Shown here one piece after another: positions 1-10,220 of a stretch of 64,000 nucleotides of DNA. How positions within the stretch are numbered: position 1 is the first letter of the stretch; every line of letters starts with the position of its first letter. Under the pieces are notes generated by a model. That model saw nothing but the letters and a program-made list of their open reading frames with translations, was not told the origin of the DNA and did no database searches. Position numbers and translations under genes: made by a program. Source of the stretch: Betaproteobacteria bacterium (lineage in GTDB: Bacteria > Pseudomonadota > Gammaproteobacteria > Burkholderiales > SG8-39); assembly GCA_947478805.1 (NCBI GenBank), contig CANJXQ010000001.1, positions 41,843 through 105,842 on the forward strand, written 5' to 3'.

Positions 1-485
1 ACGACCTTGTCGGTGATGTCTATGCGTGGGTCGGCCCAGACTGCCTCTTGAAAAACGATATCGAATTTCTCCGACTCCGCAATTTGACGGACGACGCGAT
101 TTGCCCTCTCCAACACACCCGCGAGTTCCTCATTGCGACGCTGGTTGAGGTCTTCACGGAATTCGCGCTGCTTGCGCTGGAACTCCCGATTCAAGTCAGT
201 GAGTTCGCGTTCACGGTTCCGACGATCACTCTCCGACATCGTCGCAGCATTTTTCTCGAAAGCGCCCTGACTAAGCTTCAACTGCTCAGCGAGCTTTGCA
301 ATTTCCTGGTCGCGCTTGGCAAATTCGGCCTCGATTTTTTTCTGCGCCCTAACGGCCGGGGCAGCGTCACGCAGGATCCTGTCCAGGCTGACGAATCCGA
401 TCTTTCCTTGTGCCAGTGCCGGGTTGGTCGCCAGCGGCGAAAAAATGGCGATGCACCATATGCCCACGCTTAGAAGCCGACGCAC
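1..485 (-). CDS. skp: OmpH/Skp-family periplasmic chaperone (3' end cut by window)
   Basis: Periplasmic chaperone that holds unfolded outer-membrane proteins on their way to the BAM complex. The translation shows a basic, hydrophobic signal peptide ending in NPALA, then QGKIGFVSLDRIL. A long charged coiled-coil region follows (KKIEAEFAKRDQEIAKLAEQ...), and the hallmark C-terminal block ADPRIDITDKV lies at the window edge. Only the last few codons are missing. I chose a GTG start at 485 because it gives a compact RR-type signal peptide. An in-frame GTG at 527 would add 14 residues without a better ribosome site. The gene lies directly downstream of bamA in the same direction, the usual bamA-skp order. 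The family call is firm; the start is uncertain. Confidence 0.88.
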   Translation of the reverse strand, partial: MRRLLSVGIWCIAIFSPLATNPALAQGKIGFVSLDRILRDAAPAVRAQKKIEAEFAKRDQEIAKLAEQLKLSQGAFEKNAATMSESDRRNRERELTDLNREFQRKQREFREDLNQRRNEELAGVLERANRVVRQIAESEKFDIVFQEAVWADPRIDITDKV

Positions 486-565
486 CCCAACCCCCAATTG
501 CCGCCATGCAAGTAGCCCATGCCGCACTTTCTGTTGCTCTTGAAGGACGAAAATTATACTAATCG

Positions 566-2863
566 CTAGAAAGTTTGGCCCAATTGGAACGCGAAGGTCT
601 GCTTGTTGTCCCCGGGTTTTGCGTTGAGCGGCCTAGCCAAATTGATTTTCATCGGGCCAAAGGGTGAATTCCAAGAAGCACCAATCCCAGATGCATAACG
701 CAGGTCGGACAAATTCAATTTCGTCCCGCTACCGTACACTTGGCCCGCGTCCAGGAACACACTAAGTCGGATTGTTTGCTCCTTGCCCTGCCCTGGCAAC
801 GGAAACAAGCCCTCGACGGTCCCAATCATACGGCTGTTTCCCCCCAGAAAACTGCCATCCGTATCCTTCGGCCCCAATGAACTGGAAGCATAACCGCGTA
901 CCGTTCCCGAGCCACCGGCGTATAGATTCTTGAAGAATGGAAGGTCCTTTCCGCCGTATCCGCGCGCAGCGGATATTTCCCCGCTCATCATCAACGTGAA
1001 TTTTGGCGCCAGCGGCGCAAAATACTGGAATGTGCTGCTCACTTTGAAGTACTTAACATCACCCGGGGGAAGTGCGATTTCTCCCGATACCCCCTGCTTG
1101 AAGCCCGTCGTCGGCCACAGGATGCTGTCGCGGCTATCTCGCAGCCAACCGGGTTTTGCCAAGAGGCTGGTGTACTGACTACCGGTATCGCGAACGAACT
1201 GCACTATTCTCGGCGGTGACAGCGCCGGGTCCGTTTCGAGTTTTGTTCGGTCCAAAACAAATCCAACGGCGACCCTGTCGATGGGGGTTATCGGATAACC
1301 AAACGTGATTCCCGCGCCAAAAGACTGCGTCTTGTATTGCCCCAGGCCCAAGTTGCTCGGATTGCTCCGCTTGAAATACGTTTCGTAACCCCTGCTGATA
1401 CCGTCAATGGTGGCATACGGATCCGTGTATGACAGCGCGATGTTCGTGTTGACCTTGCTTGTATTCAAGCCGACGCCGATCGCCTTGCCCGTCCCCAGAA
1501 CGTTCTCTTGCTGAACCGAGGCCGATGCAACGAGTTTTTCGGACGAAGACAAGCCTATGCCCAGCAGGACCGCACCTGTTGGTTTTTCCTTGACATCAAC
1601 ATTGACATCGACCTGATCCGATGTGCCGGCAACGGGCGGTGTTTCGATGTCGACATCGGTGAAATAGCCCAAGCGCCCAAGGCGACGCTTCGACTGCTGG
1701 ATCTTGTCGGTATCGTAGAAGGCTCCTTCGAGCTGACGCATCTCGCGGCGAATCACTTCGTCCCTCGTGCGACTATTGCCACCGACATTGATTCGCCGCA
1801 CATACACGCGCCGACCTGCATCAATGCGAATCGTAAAAGCAGCCGTCCTCTTTTCCCGATCGATTTCTGGCACCCCGCTCGCATTTGCAAACGCGTAGCC
1901 TTCCCGTCCCAGCCGGTCCGTAATGGCCTTGGTGCTCTCGTTCAATTTTTCCCTGTTGAACGGCGCGCCTTCCTTGAGCGTAACAAGCCGGAGCAACTCT
2001 GCCTCTGGCAAAAGCATTTCACCGCCCAGCTTTACCCCCGAGACAATGTATTTCTCGCCTTCAGTGATGTTGATGGTGATGTAAATGTCGCGCTTGTCAG
2101 GCGTTATGGACACTTGCGTGGAGTCGATATTGAAGTCGAGGAATCCCCTGTTCAGATAGTGCGATCGCAAAGCCTCCAGGTCCGCCTGAAGCTTTTGTCT
2201 GGAATACTGGTCATTTTTCGTATACCAAGTGAACCAACCCGGGGTCCTCAGTGTAAACAGCTCGGCAAGATCCTCTTCGACGAATGTTTGATTGCCGACG
2301 ATGTTGATGGCTCGAATCTTAGCCGCATCGCCCTCGGTCACTGTGAAATTGATCCCGACACGATTGCGCTCGAGCGGGGTTACCGTCGTGGTTACCTGGG
2401 CGGCGTAGAACCCACGCGCCAGGTATTGCCGTTTGATCTCCTGTTCTGCCTGTTCCAGAATGGAACGGTCGAAGATGCGCCCCTCCTGAAAATTGGATTC
2501 TCGCAGCGCCTTGCGCGCCACATCCCCTTTGATCTCCTTCATGCCGACGAAGTCGATGGCCGCAATTGCCGGGCGCTCCTCGACGAGGACGATCAGGACA
2601 TCCCGCTCCACTTCCAGGCGCACATCACGAAAAAAACCCGTGCTGAACAAGGCTCGGAGGGCCTGCGCGGCTTTTTCATCGGTCATTGTTTCCCCGACCT
2701 TGACGGGGAGATAGCTGAATATCGTTCCTGCCTCTATTCGCTGCGCCCCTTCAACGCGAATGTCCTTGACCACAAATGGGTCGAACGCGTTTGCAAGGCC
2801 GGACAAGCCGGTTGCCAAGACGAGGACGATCTGACGAACTGCTTTGCGAAAGCGAATTTTCAT
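566..2863 (-). CDS. bamA: Outer membrane protein assembly factor BamA
   Basis: Core Omp85 subunit of the BAM complex, which folds and inserts beta-barrel proteins into the outer membrane. The 765-residue product has a signal peptide ending GLANA, then FDPFVVKDIRVEGAQRI, the typical start of POTRA 1. Five POTRA repeats extend to about residue 425 and the 16-strand barrel fills the rest. The loop-6 motif VRGY is visible in GSGTVRGYASSSLGP, and the chain ends in the aromatic barrel signature FQLGQTF. Length is normal for the family. It sits between rseP upstream and skp downstream, the conserved envelope-biogenesis order. The ATG start at 2863 is supported by the signal peptide. Confidence 0.97.
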   Translation of the reverse strand: MKIRFRKAVRQIVLVLATGLSGLANAFDPFVVKDIRVEGAQRIEAGTIFSYLPVKVGETMTDEKAAQALRALFSTGFFRDVRLEVERDVLIVLVEERPAIAAIDFVGMKEIKGDVARKALRESNFQEGRIFDRSILEQAEQEIKRQYLARGFYAAQVTTTVTPLERNRVGINFTVTEGDAAKIRAINIVGNQTFVEEDLAELFTLRTPGWFTWYTKNDQYSRQKLQADLEALRSHYLNRGFLDFNIDSTQVSITPDKRDIYITINITEGEKYIVSGVKLGGEMLLPEAELLRLVTLKEGAPFNREKLNESTKAITDRLGREGYAFANASGVPEIDREKRTAAFTIRIDAGRRVYVRRINVGGNSRTRDEVIRREMRQLEGAFYDTDKIQQSKRRLGRLGYFTDVDIETPPVAGTSDQVDVNVDVKEKPTGAVLLGIGLSSSEKLVASASVQQENVLGTGKAIGVGLNTSKVNTNIALSYTDPYATIDGISRGYETYFKRSNPSNLGLGQYKTQSFGAGITFGYPITPIDRVAVGFVLDRTKLETDPALSPPRIVQFVRDTGSQYTSLLAKPGWLRDSRDSILWPTTGFKQGVSGEIALPPGDVKYFKVSSTFQYFAPLAPKFTLMMSGEISAARGYGGKDLPFFKNLYAGGSGTVRGYASSSLGPKDTDGSFLGGNSRMIGTVEGLFPLPGQGKEQTIRLSVFLDAGQVYGSGTKLNLSDLRYASGIGASWNSPFGPMKINLARPLNAKPGDNKQTFAFQLGQTF

Positions 2864-2929
2864 TGAGGGAAGTCGGTCGAAGGTTCAGGCGATTCGTCTA
2901 TGCCCCATGGGGCACAAAAGGGAAAATAT

Positions 2930-4303
2930 TCAGCTAAAAATCAATCGATTAATGTCGTTGAAGAATGCAAAGGCCGTCAGGACCAGCAAGAGTGCCAAGC
3001 CCACCCTTTGACCTAGTTCCATCGCTCTTGTGGAGAGTGGGGCACCCTTTACGGCTTCCACGGCATAATACATCAGGTGTCCGCCATCCAATAACGGCAC
3101 GGGCAATAGGTTTAAGACCCCCAAACTGATGCTGATCAGTGCGAGAAACCCGATGTATGGGACTAGGCCCATCTGTGCGGACTGGCCGGCGTAATCCGCG
3201 ATGGTGACCGGGCCGGATAAATTCCGCCAGGAAACTTCTCCCGTGAACATCTTTCCTATCATTCGCAGGCTGAACCAGGCTGTTTCCAGCGTTCGATTAA
3301 GCGCCATCACAAGCGCATCAGATGGGCCATAGCGGACCGTCGTGGAGAGACCATCCAGGGATTTATCGGGAATCTGAGGCGCAGCTCCGATCCGCCCAAA
3401 GCGTCCCGCCGAACCATCGCGAGTTTCAACCGGTTCAGGTGTGACGCCGACCTGAATCGTTCGTCCATCGCGGACAATCTCGAATCCCAGTGCAACCCCG
3501 GGGCTGGATCGCACGACTGTCACGACCTCGTCCCACGTTGAAATCCGACGCGAGTCGATTGCCGACACCCGGTCACCTGTCAGAAGCCCGGACTGCTCCG
3601 CAACTTGACCCTGGACAGTTTTGCCAATGACCGGCGGGAAATCAGGGCGGAAAAGCTTCAATCCGACTTTCGATAGTGGATCCGTCTGCCCATCTTCTAT
3701 CCTGAAGTTGCTCAGGTTCAGTTGTCGCCACGCGATTTCGCTGCTCGAACTATGTATTTCCAGGCGCACTGTTGCCTGGTTCACACCGTGGTTCAGGAGT
3801 TTCCATCTAACCTCTTGCCAGGTGGTGACAGTCTCATCATTTACTTTGCGAATGAGGTCTCCGCGGTGCAGCCCCGCTTCAGCGGCAGGTGAGCCTGGAT
3901 CCGGAACCCCTATGATAGGCCTTGGTTCGGTGACGCCCCCAATGAACAATGTCCAGTAGAGGAGCACGGCAAGAAGAAAATTGGCCAGTGGCCCAGCGAA
4001 CACGATCGAAGCACGCCGCCACAGGGGTTGGCGATTGAACGCCCGATGCAATTCACTCGGGGAGACAGCGCCCTCCTGCTCGTCAAGCATCCGTACATAG
4101 CCACCAATGGGAAACAATGCCAACGCCCACTCCGTTCGGTCCTTGCCCATACGGCGCATCAACAGCGTGCGCCCAAAGCCTACCGAAAAGCGAAGGACTT
4201 TCACCCCGCAAAGGCGGGCCGCTACAAAATGCCCCAGCTCGTGGACAACGATGAGCACTGCCAACGCCGCCAAAAATGCAATGATGGTGTACAAAAACGT
4301 CAT
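2930..4303 (-). CDS. rseP: RIP metalloprotease RseP (site-2 protease)
   Basis: Inner-membrane zinc protease that cleaves the anti-sigma factor RseA and leftover signal peptides, controlling the sigma-E envelope stress response. Seen in sequence: the HExxH zinc site as HELGH in the first transmembrane helix (about residues 22-26), two central PDZ domains, and the second catalytic motif LLDGGHL near the C-terminus followed by membrane segments. Length is about 457 residues, normal for RseP. The start at 4303 is chosen because MTFLYTII begins the first helix and its ATG overlaps the dxr stop by 4 nt (ATGA), indicating translational coupling. A further upstream in-frame start inside dxr is unlikely. 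Confidence 0.96.
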   Translation of the reverse strand: MTFLYTIIAFLAALAVLIVVHELGHFVAARLCGVKVLRFSVGFGRTLLMRRMGKDRTEWALALFPIGGYVRMLDEQEGAVSPSELHRAFNRQPLWRRASIVFAGPLANFLLAVLLYWTLFIGGVTEPRPIIGVPDPGSPAAEAGLHRGDLIRKVNDETVTTWQEVRWKLLNHGVNQATVRLEIHSSSSEIAWRQLNLSNFRIEDGQTDPLSKVGLKLFRPDFPPVIGKTVQGQVAEQSGLLTGDRVSAIDSRRISTWDEVVTVVRSSPGVALGFEIVRDGRTIQVGVTPEPVETRDGSAGRFGRIGAAPQIPDKSLDGLSTTVRYGPSDALVMALNRTLETAWFSLRMIGKMFTGEVSWRNLSGPVTIADYAGQSAQMGLVPYIGFLALISISLGVLNLLPVPLLDGGHLMYYAVEAVKGAPLSTRAMELGQRVGLALLLVLTAFAFFNDINRLIFS

Positions 4304-5502
4304 GCGACATTCCTTTCGCGACGGCGACCTTTTGCGACGATTGATGCAGCACACGAGCGCGCAAGCTGGTCGGCGAAAAACACGTCTTCGATTCGCGTTG
4401 TTGGCGTCAGCGGGACCTCAGTCAGCGTTTCCTCGATAACTTCAGTAATCGCAAGAAACGGCAGCTTTTCGTCCAGGAACGCAGCCACGGCGATTTCGTT
4501 TGCGGCATTGAAGACGGCCGATGCCGAGTTTCCCTGGCTCAGGGTCGCGTATGCCAGTCTGATTGCGGGAAAACGCGAGAGATCAGGCTCCTCGAAAGTG
4601 AGGGTGCCGACAGCAGGTAATTTCAGGGAGGCGACACCGGACTCGATCCGGTCTGGATATGCGAGGGCTTGCGCGATCGGTGTCCTCATATCAGGATTTC
4701 CCATTTGGGATATGACGGAACCGTCGAGATATTCGACCATCGAATGAACAATGCTTTCCGGATGGATCACGACGCTGATCTGTTCTGCTGTCGCACCAAA
4801 AAGCCAATGCGCCTCAATGACTTCCAGGGCCTTGTTCATCATGGTCGCCGAGTCGACAGAAATCTTCCTCCCCATGGACCAGTTTGGATGCGCGCAGGCC
4901 TGGTCAGGGGTTATGTTTCTTAGTTCGGCGAGTGCCCTTGTCCGGAAGGGACCGCCTGACGCCGTTAGGATGATCCGGCGAACGCCCAAGCCCTCGATGG
5001 TTCCAGAAAAGCGTTCCGGCAGGGATTGGAAAATGGCGTTGTGTTCGCTATCGATAGGAAGCAACGTGGCGCCATTTTCATGCACAGCATTCATGAACAC
5101 TGAACCTGCCATGACCAAAGCCTCCTTGTTTGCAAGGAGAATCGTCTTGCCGGCTCGCGCAGCGGCGAGGGTTGCCTTGAGCCCGGCTGCGCCAACGATG
5201 GCAGCCATGACGGCATCGACGCTGGACTCCGACGCAACTTGTTCCAGCCCTTCGGGACCCGCCAGGACCTCGGTATCTGGCGCTGCACTGCCCATGAGGG
5301 CCTTGAATTCGGAATAGCAGCTCGGATCGCTCACACACGCAAACCGCGGCCTGAACTGCTGGCATAGAGACGCCAATTCGCTGACCCTGCTGTGGGCCGT
5401 AAGCGCCACGATTTCGAACCGTCCGGGATGCTGTGCAATGACATCCAGCGTGCTGGTGCCGATGGAACCAGTTGCCCCTAGTATTGCAATGCGTTTCGAC
5501 AT
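4300..5502 (-). CDS. dxr: 1-deoxy-D-xylulose 5-phosphate reductoisomerase
   Basis: Converts DXP to 2-C-methyl-D-erythritol 4-phosphate with NADPH, the committed step of the MEP isoprenoid pathway. The N-terminal Rossmann motif reads ILGATGSIGTSTLDVI. The catalytic-domain segment LLPIDSEHNAIFQSL and the substrate-loop segment GRKISVDSATMMNKALE are both present. The 400-residue length fits the family. It lies between cdsA (6 bp gap) and rseP (4 nt overlap), and uppS just upstream uses the pathway's end products. That is the standard gene cluster order in Proteobacteria. Confidence 0.97.
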   Translation of the reverse strand: MSKRIAILGATGSIGTSTLDVIAQHPGRFEIVALTAHSRVSELASLCQQFRPRFACVSDPSCYSEFKALMGSAAPDTEVLAGPEGLEQVASESSVDAVMAAIVGAAGLKATLAAARAGKTILLANKEALVMAGSVFMNAVHENGATLLPIDSEHNAIFQSLPERFSGTIEGLGVRRIILTASGGPFRTRALAELRNITPDQACAHPNWSMGRKISVDSATMMNKALEVIEAHWLFGATAEQISVVIHPESIVHSMVEYLDGSVISQMGNPDMRTPIAQALAYPDRIESGVASLKLPAVGTLTFEEPDLSRFPAIRLAYATLSQGNSASAVFNAANEIAVAAFLDEKLPFLAITEVIEETLTEVPLTPTTRIEDVFFADQLARSCAASIVAKGRRRERNVA

Positions 5503-5508
5503 GTCCGC

Positions 5509-6327
5509 CTATCTCAAGAAAATGAGCGCTGCCATGGGCAGGACTGGAAGGAGCGCGTCCACCCGGTCCAGTATTCCACCATGTCCTGGCAGGATGGTGC
5601 CACTGTCTTTTACCCCGGCAAGCCGTTTAGCCCACGATTCTGCGAGGTCGCCGACAATTCCCGCCACGGCCAGCGCCAGGCAAACAATCATGAACAAAGC
5701 GCTGCTGTTTTCAGAGATCCGGCTTGCAGTCTGAGGCAAAGTTGCTGGAAAACTCACAATCAACGCTAATGCGTAGATGCAGACCGCGGTTAGCCCACCC
5801 GCGACCCCCTCCCAGGTCTTTCCGGGACTGATTGATGGGGCGAGCTTCCGGTGCCCCCATTTCCGCCCGGAGAAGTAAGCAGCGGTATCGGATACCCACA
5901 CAATCGCCATCAAGAGCAGCAGCAGCGCCGGGTCACTCGAGCGCAATGCTGCCAACGCGGACGCCGCAGAGGCAATGATGAGTCCGCCAAATCCAATTCG
6001 GACGGCCTTGCCTATGTTCTGGGAGTTGTTCCAAATAATGACGGGTACTGCAGCAATCCAGGTCATTGTGCTGGCGATGAAGAGCCACTTTGCTGGTATT
6101 GCATCCATTACCGCTGCCACGACTACTGAGACGATCAGCGCAATGCAGGCGCTCAGCAGAATGCCCTTGAGGCCGCATAGCCGGCACCACTCATAGGCGC
6201 AGATTGCGGCAAAAAAAACACAGGCGATATTCCAGGTTACCGTCGGCAGGAAAAACAAGGATGGCAGCAGTGCCGCGATCAGCACAACGGCCGTCGCAAT
6301 GCGCTTCACCAGTGAAGATTGGATCAA
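5509..6327 (-). CDS. cdsA: Phosphatidate cytidylyltransferase CdsA
   Basis: Integral membrane enzyme making CDP-diacylglycerol from phosphatidic acid and CTP, the precursor of all bacterial phospholipids. The 272-residue product is almost entirely hydrophobic helices. It carries the CDS signature near the C-terminus: SWAKRLAGVKDSGTILPGHG followed by GILDRVD, including the KD and PGHGG...DR..D residues. The start is uncertain. The in-frame TTG at 6327 is preceded immediately by GGAGC, and a GTG six codons in is an alternative. It sits between uppS (13 bp gap) and dxr. Confidence 0.94.
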   Translation of the reverse strand: MIQSSLVKRIATAVVLIAALLPSLFFLPTVTWNIACVFFAAICAYEWCRLCGLKGILLSACIALIVSVVVAAVMDAIPAKWLFIASTMTWIAAVPVIIWNNSQNIGKAVRIGFGGLIIASAASALAALRSSDPALLLLLMAIVWVSDTAAYFSGRKWGHRKLAPSISPGKTWEGVAGGLTAVCIYALALIVSFPATLPQTASRISENSSALFMIVCLALAVAGIVGDLAESWAKRLAGVKDSGTILPGHGGILDRVDALLPVLPMAALIFLR

Positions 6328-6340
6328 GCTCCTGCCCGAA

Positions 6341-7138
6341 TCAGGAGGACGTGCAATTGGTAGGCGTCACAACCGGTTGGGGGCTGGCAGGGCTCAACTG
6401 CTCAGACGTTCGCCCAAATCTGCGCTCACGTTCGCGATACCAGGCGATTGCAGCATCCAGCGCTTTGCTGTCAAAGTCTGGCCAGAGCGTTTCGGTAAAG
6501 TAAAGCTCCGTGTAAGCCAGATTCCACAACAGAAAATTACTGATCCGCTGCTCGCCTCCGGTGCGAATAAACAGGTCTGGCTCCGGCGCATAGTTCATCG
6601 ACAGGTGCTTTTCGAGATCTGATTCGGTAATGGATTTTCCGGCTTGTGCGGGGTCCGCGCGTATGCGATTGAAAGCTTGCAGCAAATCCCAGCGGCCGCC
6701 ATAGTTCGCAGCGATCGTCAGTGTCAATCGTGAGTTGCCAGCAGTTAGGTCTACGCCATGGCGTACCAGTTCAATGATCCGGGAACCAAAAGGCTGCAGA
6801 TCGCCGATGATCTTCAAGCAAATCCCATTGCGGTGCATCTTCTCCACTTCGCTTTCCAATGCCGATAGAAAAAGCTGCCGCAACAGTGTGACTTCTTCTG
6901 TGGGGCGCCGCCAATTTTCGGAACTGAAGGCAAAAATGGTTAGGAATTCGATCTTGCGCTCGACGCAAGCCTGGATGGCGCTTCTGAGTGATTCCACACC
7001 TTGACGGTGCCCGGCGAAGCGAGGGAGAAATCGGCGCTTCGCCCACCGACCGTTTCCATCCAGGATGATTGCCACATGCCGCGGAACTTTGGCCGCGACC
7101 GGCACTTCCCGTGTCGAACTGGAAAATCGGATTGTCAT
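6341..7138 (-). CDS. uppS: Isoprenyl (undecaprenyl) diphosphate synthase
   Basis: Cis-prenyltransferase that extends farnesyl diphosphate with isopentenyl diphosphate to the C55 carrier lipid for peptidoglycan and O-antigen. Diagnostic motifs seen are the catalytic [16 protein letters not shown] block, the GHRQGVESL motif, [11 protein letters not shown], and the C-terminal [18 protein letters not shown] block. Length is 265 residues. The start MTIRFSSS places the catalytic Asp at about residue 28, as in homologues with a short extension. The gene belongs to the frr-uppS-cdsA-dxr run. Confidence 0.96.
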   Translation of the reverse strand: MTIRFSSSTREVPVAAKVPRHVAIILDGNGRWAKRRFLPRFAGHRQGVESLRSAIQACVERKIEFLTIFAFSSENWRRPTEEVTLLRQLFLSALESEVEKMHRNGICLKIIGDLQPFGSRIIELVRHGVDLTAGNSRLTLTIAANYGGRWDLLQAFNRIRADPAQAGKSITESDLEKHLSMNYAPEPDLFIRTGGEQRISNFLLWNLAYTELYFTETLWPDFDSKALDAAIAWYRERERRFGRTSEQLSPASPQPVVTPTNCTSS

Positions 7139-7168
7139 GAGCGAACTAGCTTGCCGAAAGTCGGTACT

Positions 7169-7729
7169 TTAGACTGCCATCAATTCGGACTCTTTGGTCG
7201 ATACTAGCTTGTCTATTTCCGCAATGTGACGGTCCGTCAGTTTCTGAATATCGTCCTGAGCCTTGCGCTCCTCGTCTTCCGCCAGTTGTTTTTTCTTTAC
7301 CAAGTCTTTTAGCGACTGATTGGCGTCGCGGCGCTGATTCCTGACCGCAACCCGGGCGTTTTCACCTTCTGCCCTCACGATTTTAGCCAGATCCTTCCTG
7401 CGTTCCTCCGTCAGTGGTGGCATGGGGACCCGAATGGCATCGCCTTGCGCCGCTGGATTCAGGCCAAGGCTCGATTCTCGTATGGACTTCTCGATTGCCG
7501 CAACGAGCTTCTTTTCCCAAGGAGTGACCATGATGGTGCGCGCATCCATCAAGGAGACATTGGCCACCTGTGAAATGGGAACCTGATTGCCATAGTAGTC
7601 CACAGTCACATGATCGAGAATGCCAGTATGAGCGCGCCCGGTTCGAATCTTTCCCAGATCGGTCTTCAGTGAGTCAATGGATTTCAACATGCGCTGTTCA
7701 GCGCTTTTCTTGATGTCACCGACACTCAT
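7169..7729 (-). CDS. frr: Ribosome recycling factor
   Basis: Splits post-termination 70S ribosomes together with EF-G. The 186-residue product begins [17 protein letters not shown] and keeps the conserved segments [29 protein letters not shown] and [15 protein letters not shown]. The C-terminal helix [15 protein letters not shown] completes domain I. The ATG at 7729 is chosen because it gives the universal family length; upstream in-frame sequence runs into pyrH. It is located directly after pyrH, as in nearly all Proteobacteria. Confidence 0.97.
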   Translation of the reverse strand: MSVGDIKKSAEQRMLKSIDSLKTDLGKIRTGRAHTGILDHVTVDYYGNQVPISQVANVSLMDARTIMVTPWEKKLVAAIEKSIRESSLGLNPAAQGDAIRVPMPPLTEERRKDLAKIVRAEGENARVAVRNQRRDANQSLKDLVKKKQLAEDEERKAQDDIQKLTDRHIAEIDKLVSTKESELMAV

Positions 7730-7773
7730 CTTTGATCTCCAATCGGTCGTGGCAGGGTTTCGCCCATTGCATA

Positions 7774-8490
7774 TCAATCGTGAACCAACGTTCCTTCTTG
7801 CACTCCGGTGATTACCCGACGCATGGCCCCGGCTTTCAAAATCGAGAAGACCGTAATCGGTAGGCTCTGATCGCGACACAGCGCAAAAGCAGTTGCATCC
7901 ATGACTTTCAGGTTCTTGGCGATCGCCTCGTCGAAGGAAATTCGTTCGTACTTCGTGGCTTTCACATCCAGTTTCGGGTCAGCTGAATAAATCCCATCGA
8001 CCTTGGTTGCCTTGAGCACCATCTCGGCTCCAATTTCGGTTCCCCTAAGGGCGGCGGCGGTGTCGGTTGTGAAAAACGGATTGCCCGTGCCGGCAGCAAA
8101 CACAACGATCTTTCCTTCTTCCAGATACCGGATAGCCTTGGGTCGAATGTATGGTTCCACGACTTGCTCTATATTGAGCGCCGATTGAACGCGCGCATTC
8201 AATCCCTTTTGCCGCATGACATCCGCCAGAGCCAACGCGTTCATGATGGTGGCAAGCATACCCATGTAGTCCGCAGTGGCCCGGTCCATGCCGGCGGAGC
8301 CAAGGGCAACGCCGCGAAAAATATTCCCCCCCCCAATGACGATCCCCATTTCGACGTTCAAGGCGGCCACCTGCGCGATTTCGTCAACGATTCTCTCGAT
8401 GGTCTGACGATTGATGCCGAAGGGGTCTTCCCCCATCAACGCTTCGCCAGACAGCTTCAGGAGCACACGTTTGAACCGCGCAGTTGTCAT
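7774..8490 (-). CDS. pyrH: UMP kinase
   Basis: Hexameric amino-acid-kinase-fold enzyme phosphorylating UMP to UDP, the entry to UTP and CTP pools. Motifs seen are the start [15 protein letters not shown], the nucleotide-binding [12 protein letters not shown], the UMP-binding [13 protein letters not shown], and [19 protein letters not shown]. The 238-residue length is standard. It sits 12 bp downstream of tsf and 44 bp upstream of frr, the conserved tsf-pyrH-frr order. Confidence 0.97.
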   Translation of the reverse strand: MTTARFKRVLLKLSGEALMGEDPFGINRQTIERIVDEIAQVAALNVEMGIVIGGGNIFRGVALGSAGMDRATADYMGMLATIMNALALADVMRQKGLNARVQSALNIEQVVEPYIRPKAIRYLEEGKIVVFAAGTGNPFFTTDTAAALRGTEIGAEMVLKATKVDGIYSADPKLDVKATKYERISFDEAIAKNLKVMDATAFALCRDQSLPITVFSILKAGAMRRVITGVQEGTLVHD

Positions 8491-8502
8491 TGTTATCGCC
8501 TT

Positions 8503-9390
8503 TTAGACCCTTGTGGCCTGTGCGGCCTGCGCCTTTACTTCGGCGGCGAAATCAGTGGACTTTTTCTGAATGCCTTCGCCGACGACGTAAAGGCAGAAAC
8601 TAGAAACCGAGGCCCCCTTCGATTTCAATAGCGACTCAATCGTCAATTTGTCATCTTTGATAAAAGCCTGACCCAAAAGGGTTACTTCCTTCAGGAATTT
8701 CTGCACGGATCCTTCGACCATTTTTTCCACGATATTGGCCGGTTTTCCCGATTCGAGCGCCTTTGCCTGCGCAATGTCACGTTCCTTGCGGAGTACCTCA
8801 TCGGGCACCTGCTCCTTGGAAAGCGCCAGCGGTTTTGCGGCAGCGACATGCATCGCCAGGTCCTTGCCAAGCTGTTCGTCGCCCCCAACCACATCCACCA
8901 GAACACCGATTTTCGCGCCATGAATGTACTGGAATATCCGGCCCTTTCCGCTGACGCGGATGAATCGCCGAATGGACAAGTTTTCGCCAATTTTTCCGAC
9001 AAGGGCCTTTCGTGTTTCGTCGATGGTCACGTTTCCCAAAGCAAGAGCTGACAAATCTTCTACGGACGATGGGTTTTTCGCAGCCACGATTTCTGCAACA
9101 TTTTTCACAAAGGTCACGAAATCATTATTTTTTGCTACAAAATCCGTCTCGCAATTTACTTCGACCATCGCCGCACATGTACCGTCGTCAGACTTGAATA
9201 TTCCGACGATACCTTCTGCGGCGAGGCGTGACGCCGCTTTGCTTGCCTTGTTTCCAAGCTTGATCCTCAGCAGTTCTTCCGCCTTACCAATGTCCCCGCC
9301 CGATTCGCCCAGCGCCCTCTTGCACTCCATCATCGGCGCGTCCGTCCGGTCACGAAGTTCGCGCACCATCGCTGCACTGATTTCTGCCAT
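8503..9390 (-). CDS. tsf: Translation elongation factor Ts
   Basis: Guanine nucleotide exchange factor for EF-Tu. The N-terminal signature reads [20 protein letters not shown], followed by the TDFV contact region [14 protein letters not shown] that engages EF-Tu. The length of 295 residues matches proteobacterial EF-Ts. The gene follows rpsB across an 80-bp gap that carries an intrinsic terminator hairpin, so its expression is probably lower than that of rpsB. Confidence 0.97.
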   Translation of the reverse strand: MAEISAAMVRELRDRTDAPMMECKRALGESGGDIGKAEELLRIKLGNKASKAASRLAAEGIVGIFKSDDGTCAAMVEVNCETDFVAKNNDFVTFVKNVAEIVAAKNPSSVEDLSALALGNVTIDETRKALVGKIGENLSIRRFIRVSGKGRIFQYIHGAKIGVLVDVVGGDEQLGKDLAMHVAAAKPLALSKEQVPDEVLRKERDIAQAKALESGKPANIVEKMVEGSVQKFLKEVTLLGQAFIKDDKLTIESLLKSKGASVSSFCLYVVGEGIQKKSTDFAAEVKAQAAQATRV

Positions 9391-9421
9391 CTTTGCTCCA
9401 ATACATCAGAAACTAAAAATT

Positions 9422-9447
9422 AAAAAAAGGGGGCTTACGCCCCTTTT
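9422..9447 (-). terminator. Intrinsic terminator/attenuator between rpsB and tsf
   Basis: Read on the minus strand, the arms GGGGC and GCCCC enclose a 4-nt loop (arms 9430-9434 and 9439-9443). Seven T residues follow (complement of the A-run at 9422-9428). The hairpin lies between the rpsB stop and the tsf start, where partial termination is known in other Proteobacteria. tsf has no other evident promoter, so partial readthrough is inferred. Confidence 0.75.
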
Positions 9448-9470
9448 CATGTGGTCAATGTCGATCTCGG

Positions 9471-10220
9471 CTACTCAACAGCGCTGCCGGCCTCTACCTC
9501 GACGAATTCGTCACCACCATCCCCGATAATTTCCTGGATGACCTGGTTACGCCCCTCAAGGATGGCATCGGCCACACCGCGCGCATACAGGCGTATTGCA
9601 CGGCTGGAGTCATCGTTCCCGGGAATGACGTAGGCAATTCCATCCGGGGAGTGATTGGAATCCACAACCGCAATCACCGGAATGCCCAACTTCTGCGCCT
9701 CGGCAATGGCGCCTTTGTGGTAGCCAACATCGATCACAAACAATGCGTCGGGCAATCCATCCAACGTCTTGAAACCGCCCAAGCCGCGCTGAAGCTTGAC
9801 CAATTCCCGCTGATACCCGAGCCCTTCGCGCTTGGACATCTTCTCCAGCGACCCGTCGGAAACCATCAATTCCATGTCCTTCAGGCGCTTGATCGACTGC
9901 TTGACGGTTTTGAAGTTTGTCAACATGCCACCCAACCAACGATGGTCGACAAACGGTGACGAGCATCGTTGCGCCTCTTCGCTGACGATTTCCCGCGCCT
10001 GGCGCTTCGTGCCGACAAAAAGGATTGTTCCTTTGTTCGCGGCCAGCTGACGGACATACTTCATCGCGTCCTGATACATCAACATCGTTTTTTCTAAGTT
10101 GATGATGTGTATCTTGTTGCGATGGCCAAAGATGTACGGCGCCATCTTCGGGTTCCAGTACCGCGTCTGGTGTCCAAAATGGACGCCAGCTTCAAGCATT
10201 TGACGCATTGTCGTTGACAT
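9471..10220 (-). CDS. rpsB: 30S ribosomal protein S2
   Basis: Small-subunit protein needed for S1 binding and initiation. The N-terminus [20 protein letters not shown] and the motifs [20 protein letters not shown] and [16 protein letters not shown] are diagnostic. The 249-residue length is typical for betaproteobacteria, with a short acidic tail ending in VEAGSAVE. It is the first gene of the rpsB-tsf-pyrH-frr-uppS-cdsA-dxr-rseP-bamA-skp series. The leader between the candidate promoter and the start codon is about 145 nt, long enough for S2 autoregulation as known in E. coli; no specific S2-binding fold is demonstrated here. Confidence 0.97.
   Translation of the reverse strand: MSTTMRQMLEAGVHFGHQTRYWNPKMAPYIFGHRNKIHIINLEKTMLMYQDAMKYVRQLAANKGTILFVGTKRQAREIVSEEAQRCSSPFVDHRWLGGMLTNFKTVKQSIKRLKDMELMVSDGSLEKMSKREGLGYQRELVKLQRGLGGFKTLDGLPDALFVIDVGYHKGAIAEAQKLGIPVIAVVDSNHSPDGIAYVIPGNDDSSRAIRLYARGVADAILEGRNQVIQEIIGDGGDEFVEVEAGSAVE

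Noticed and set aside
1508..2866. 452-codon plus-strand frame opposite bamA
   Set aside because: Mirror of the BamA codons; no recognisable protein features, while BamA is unambiguous.
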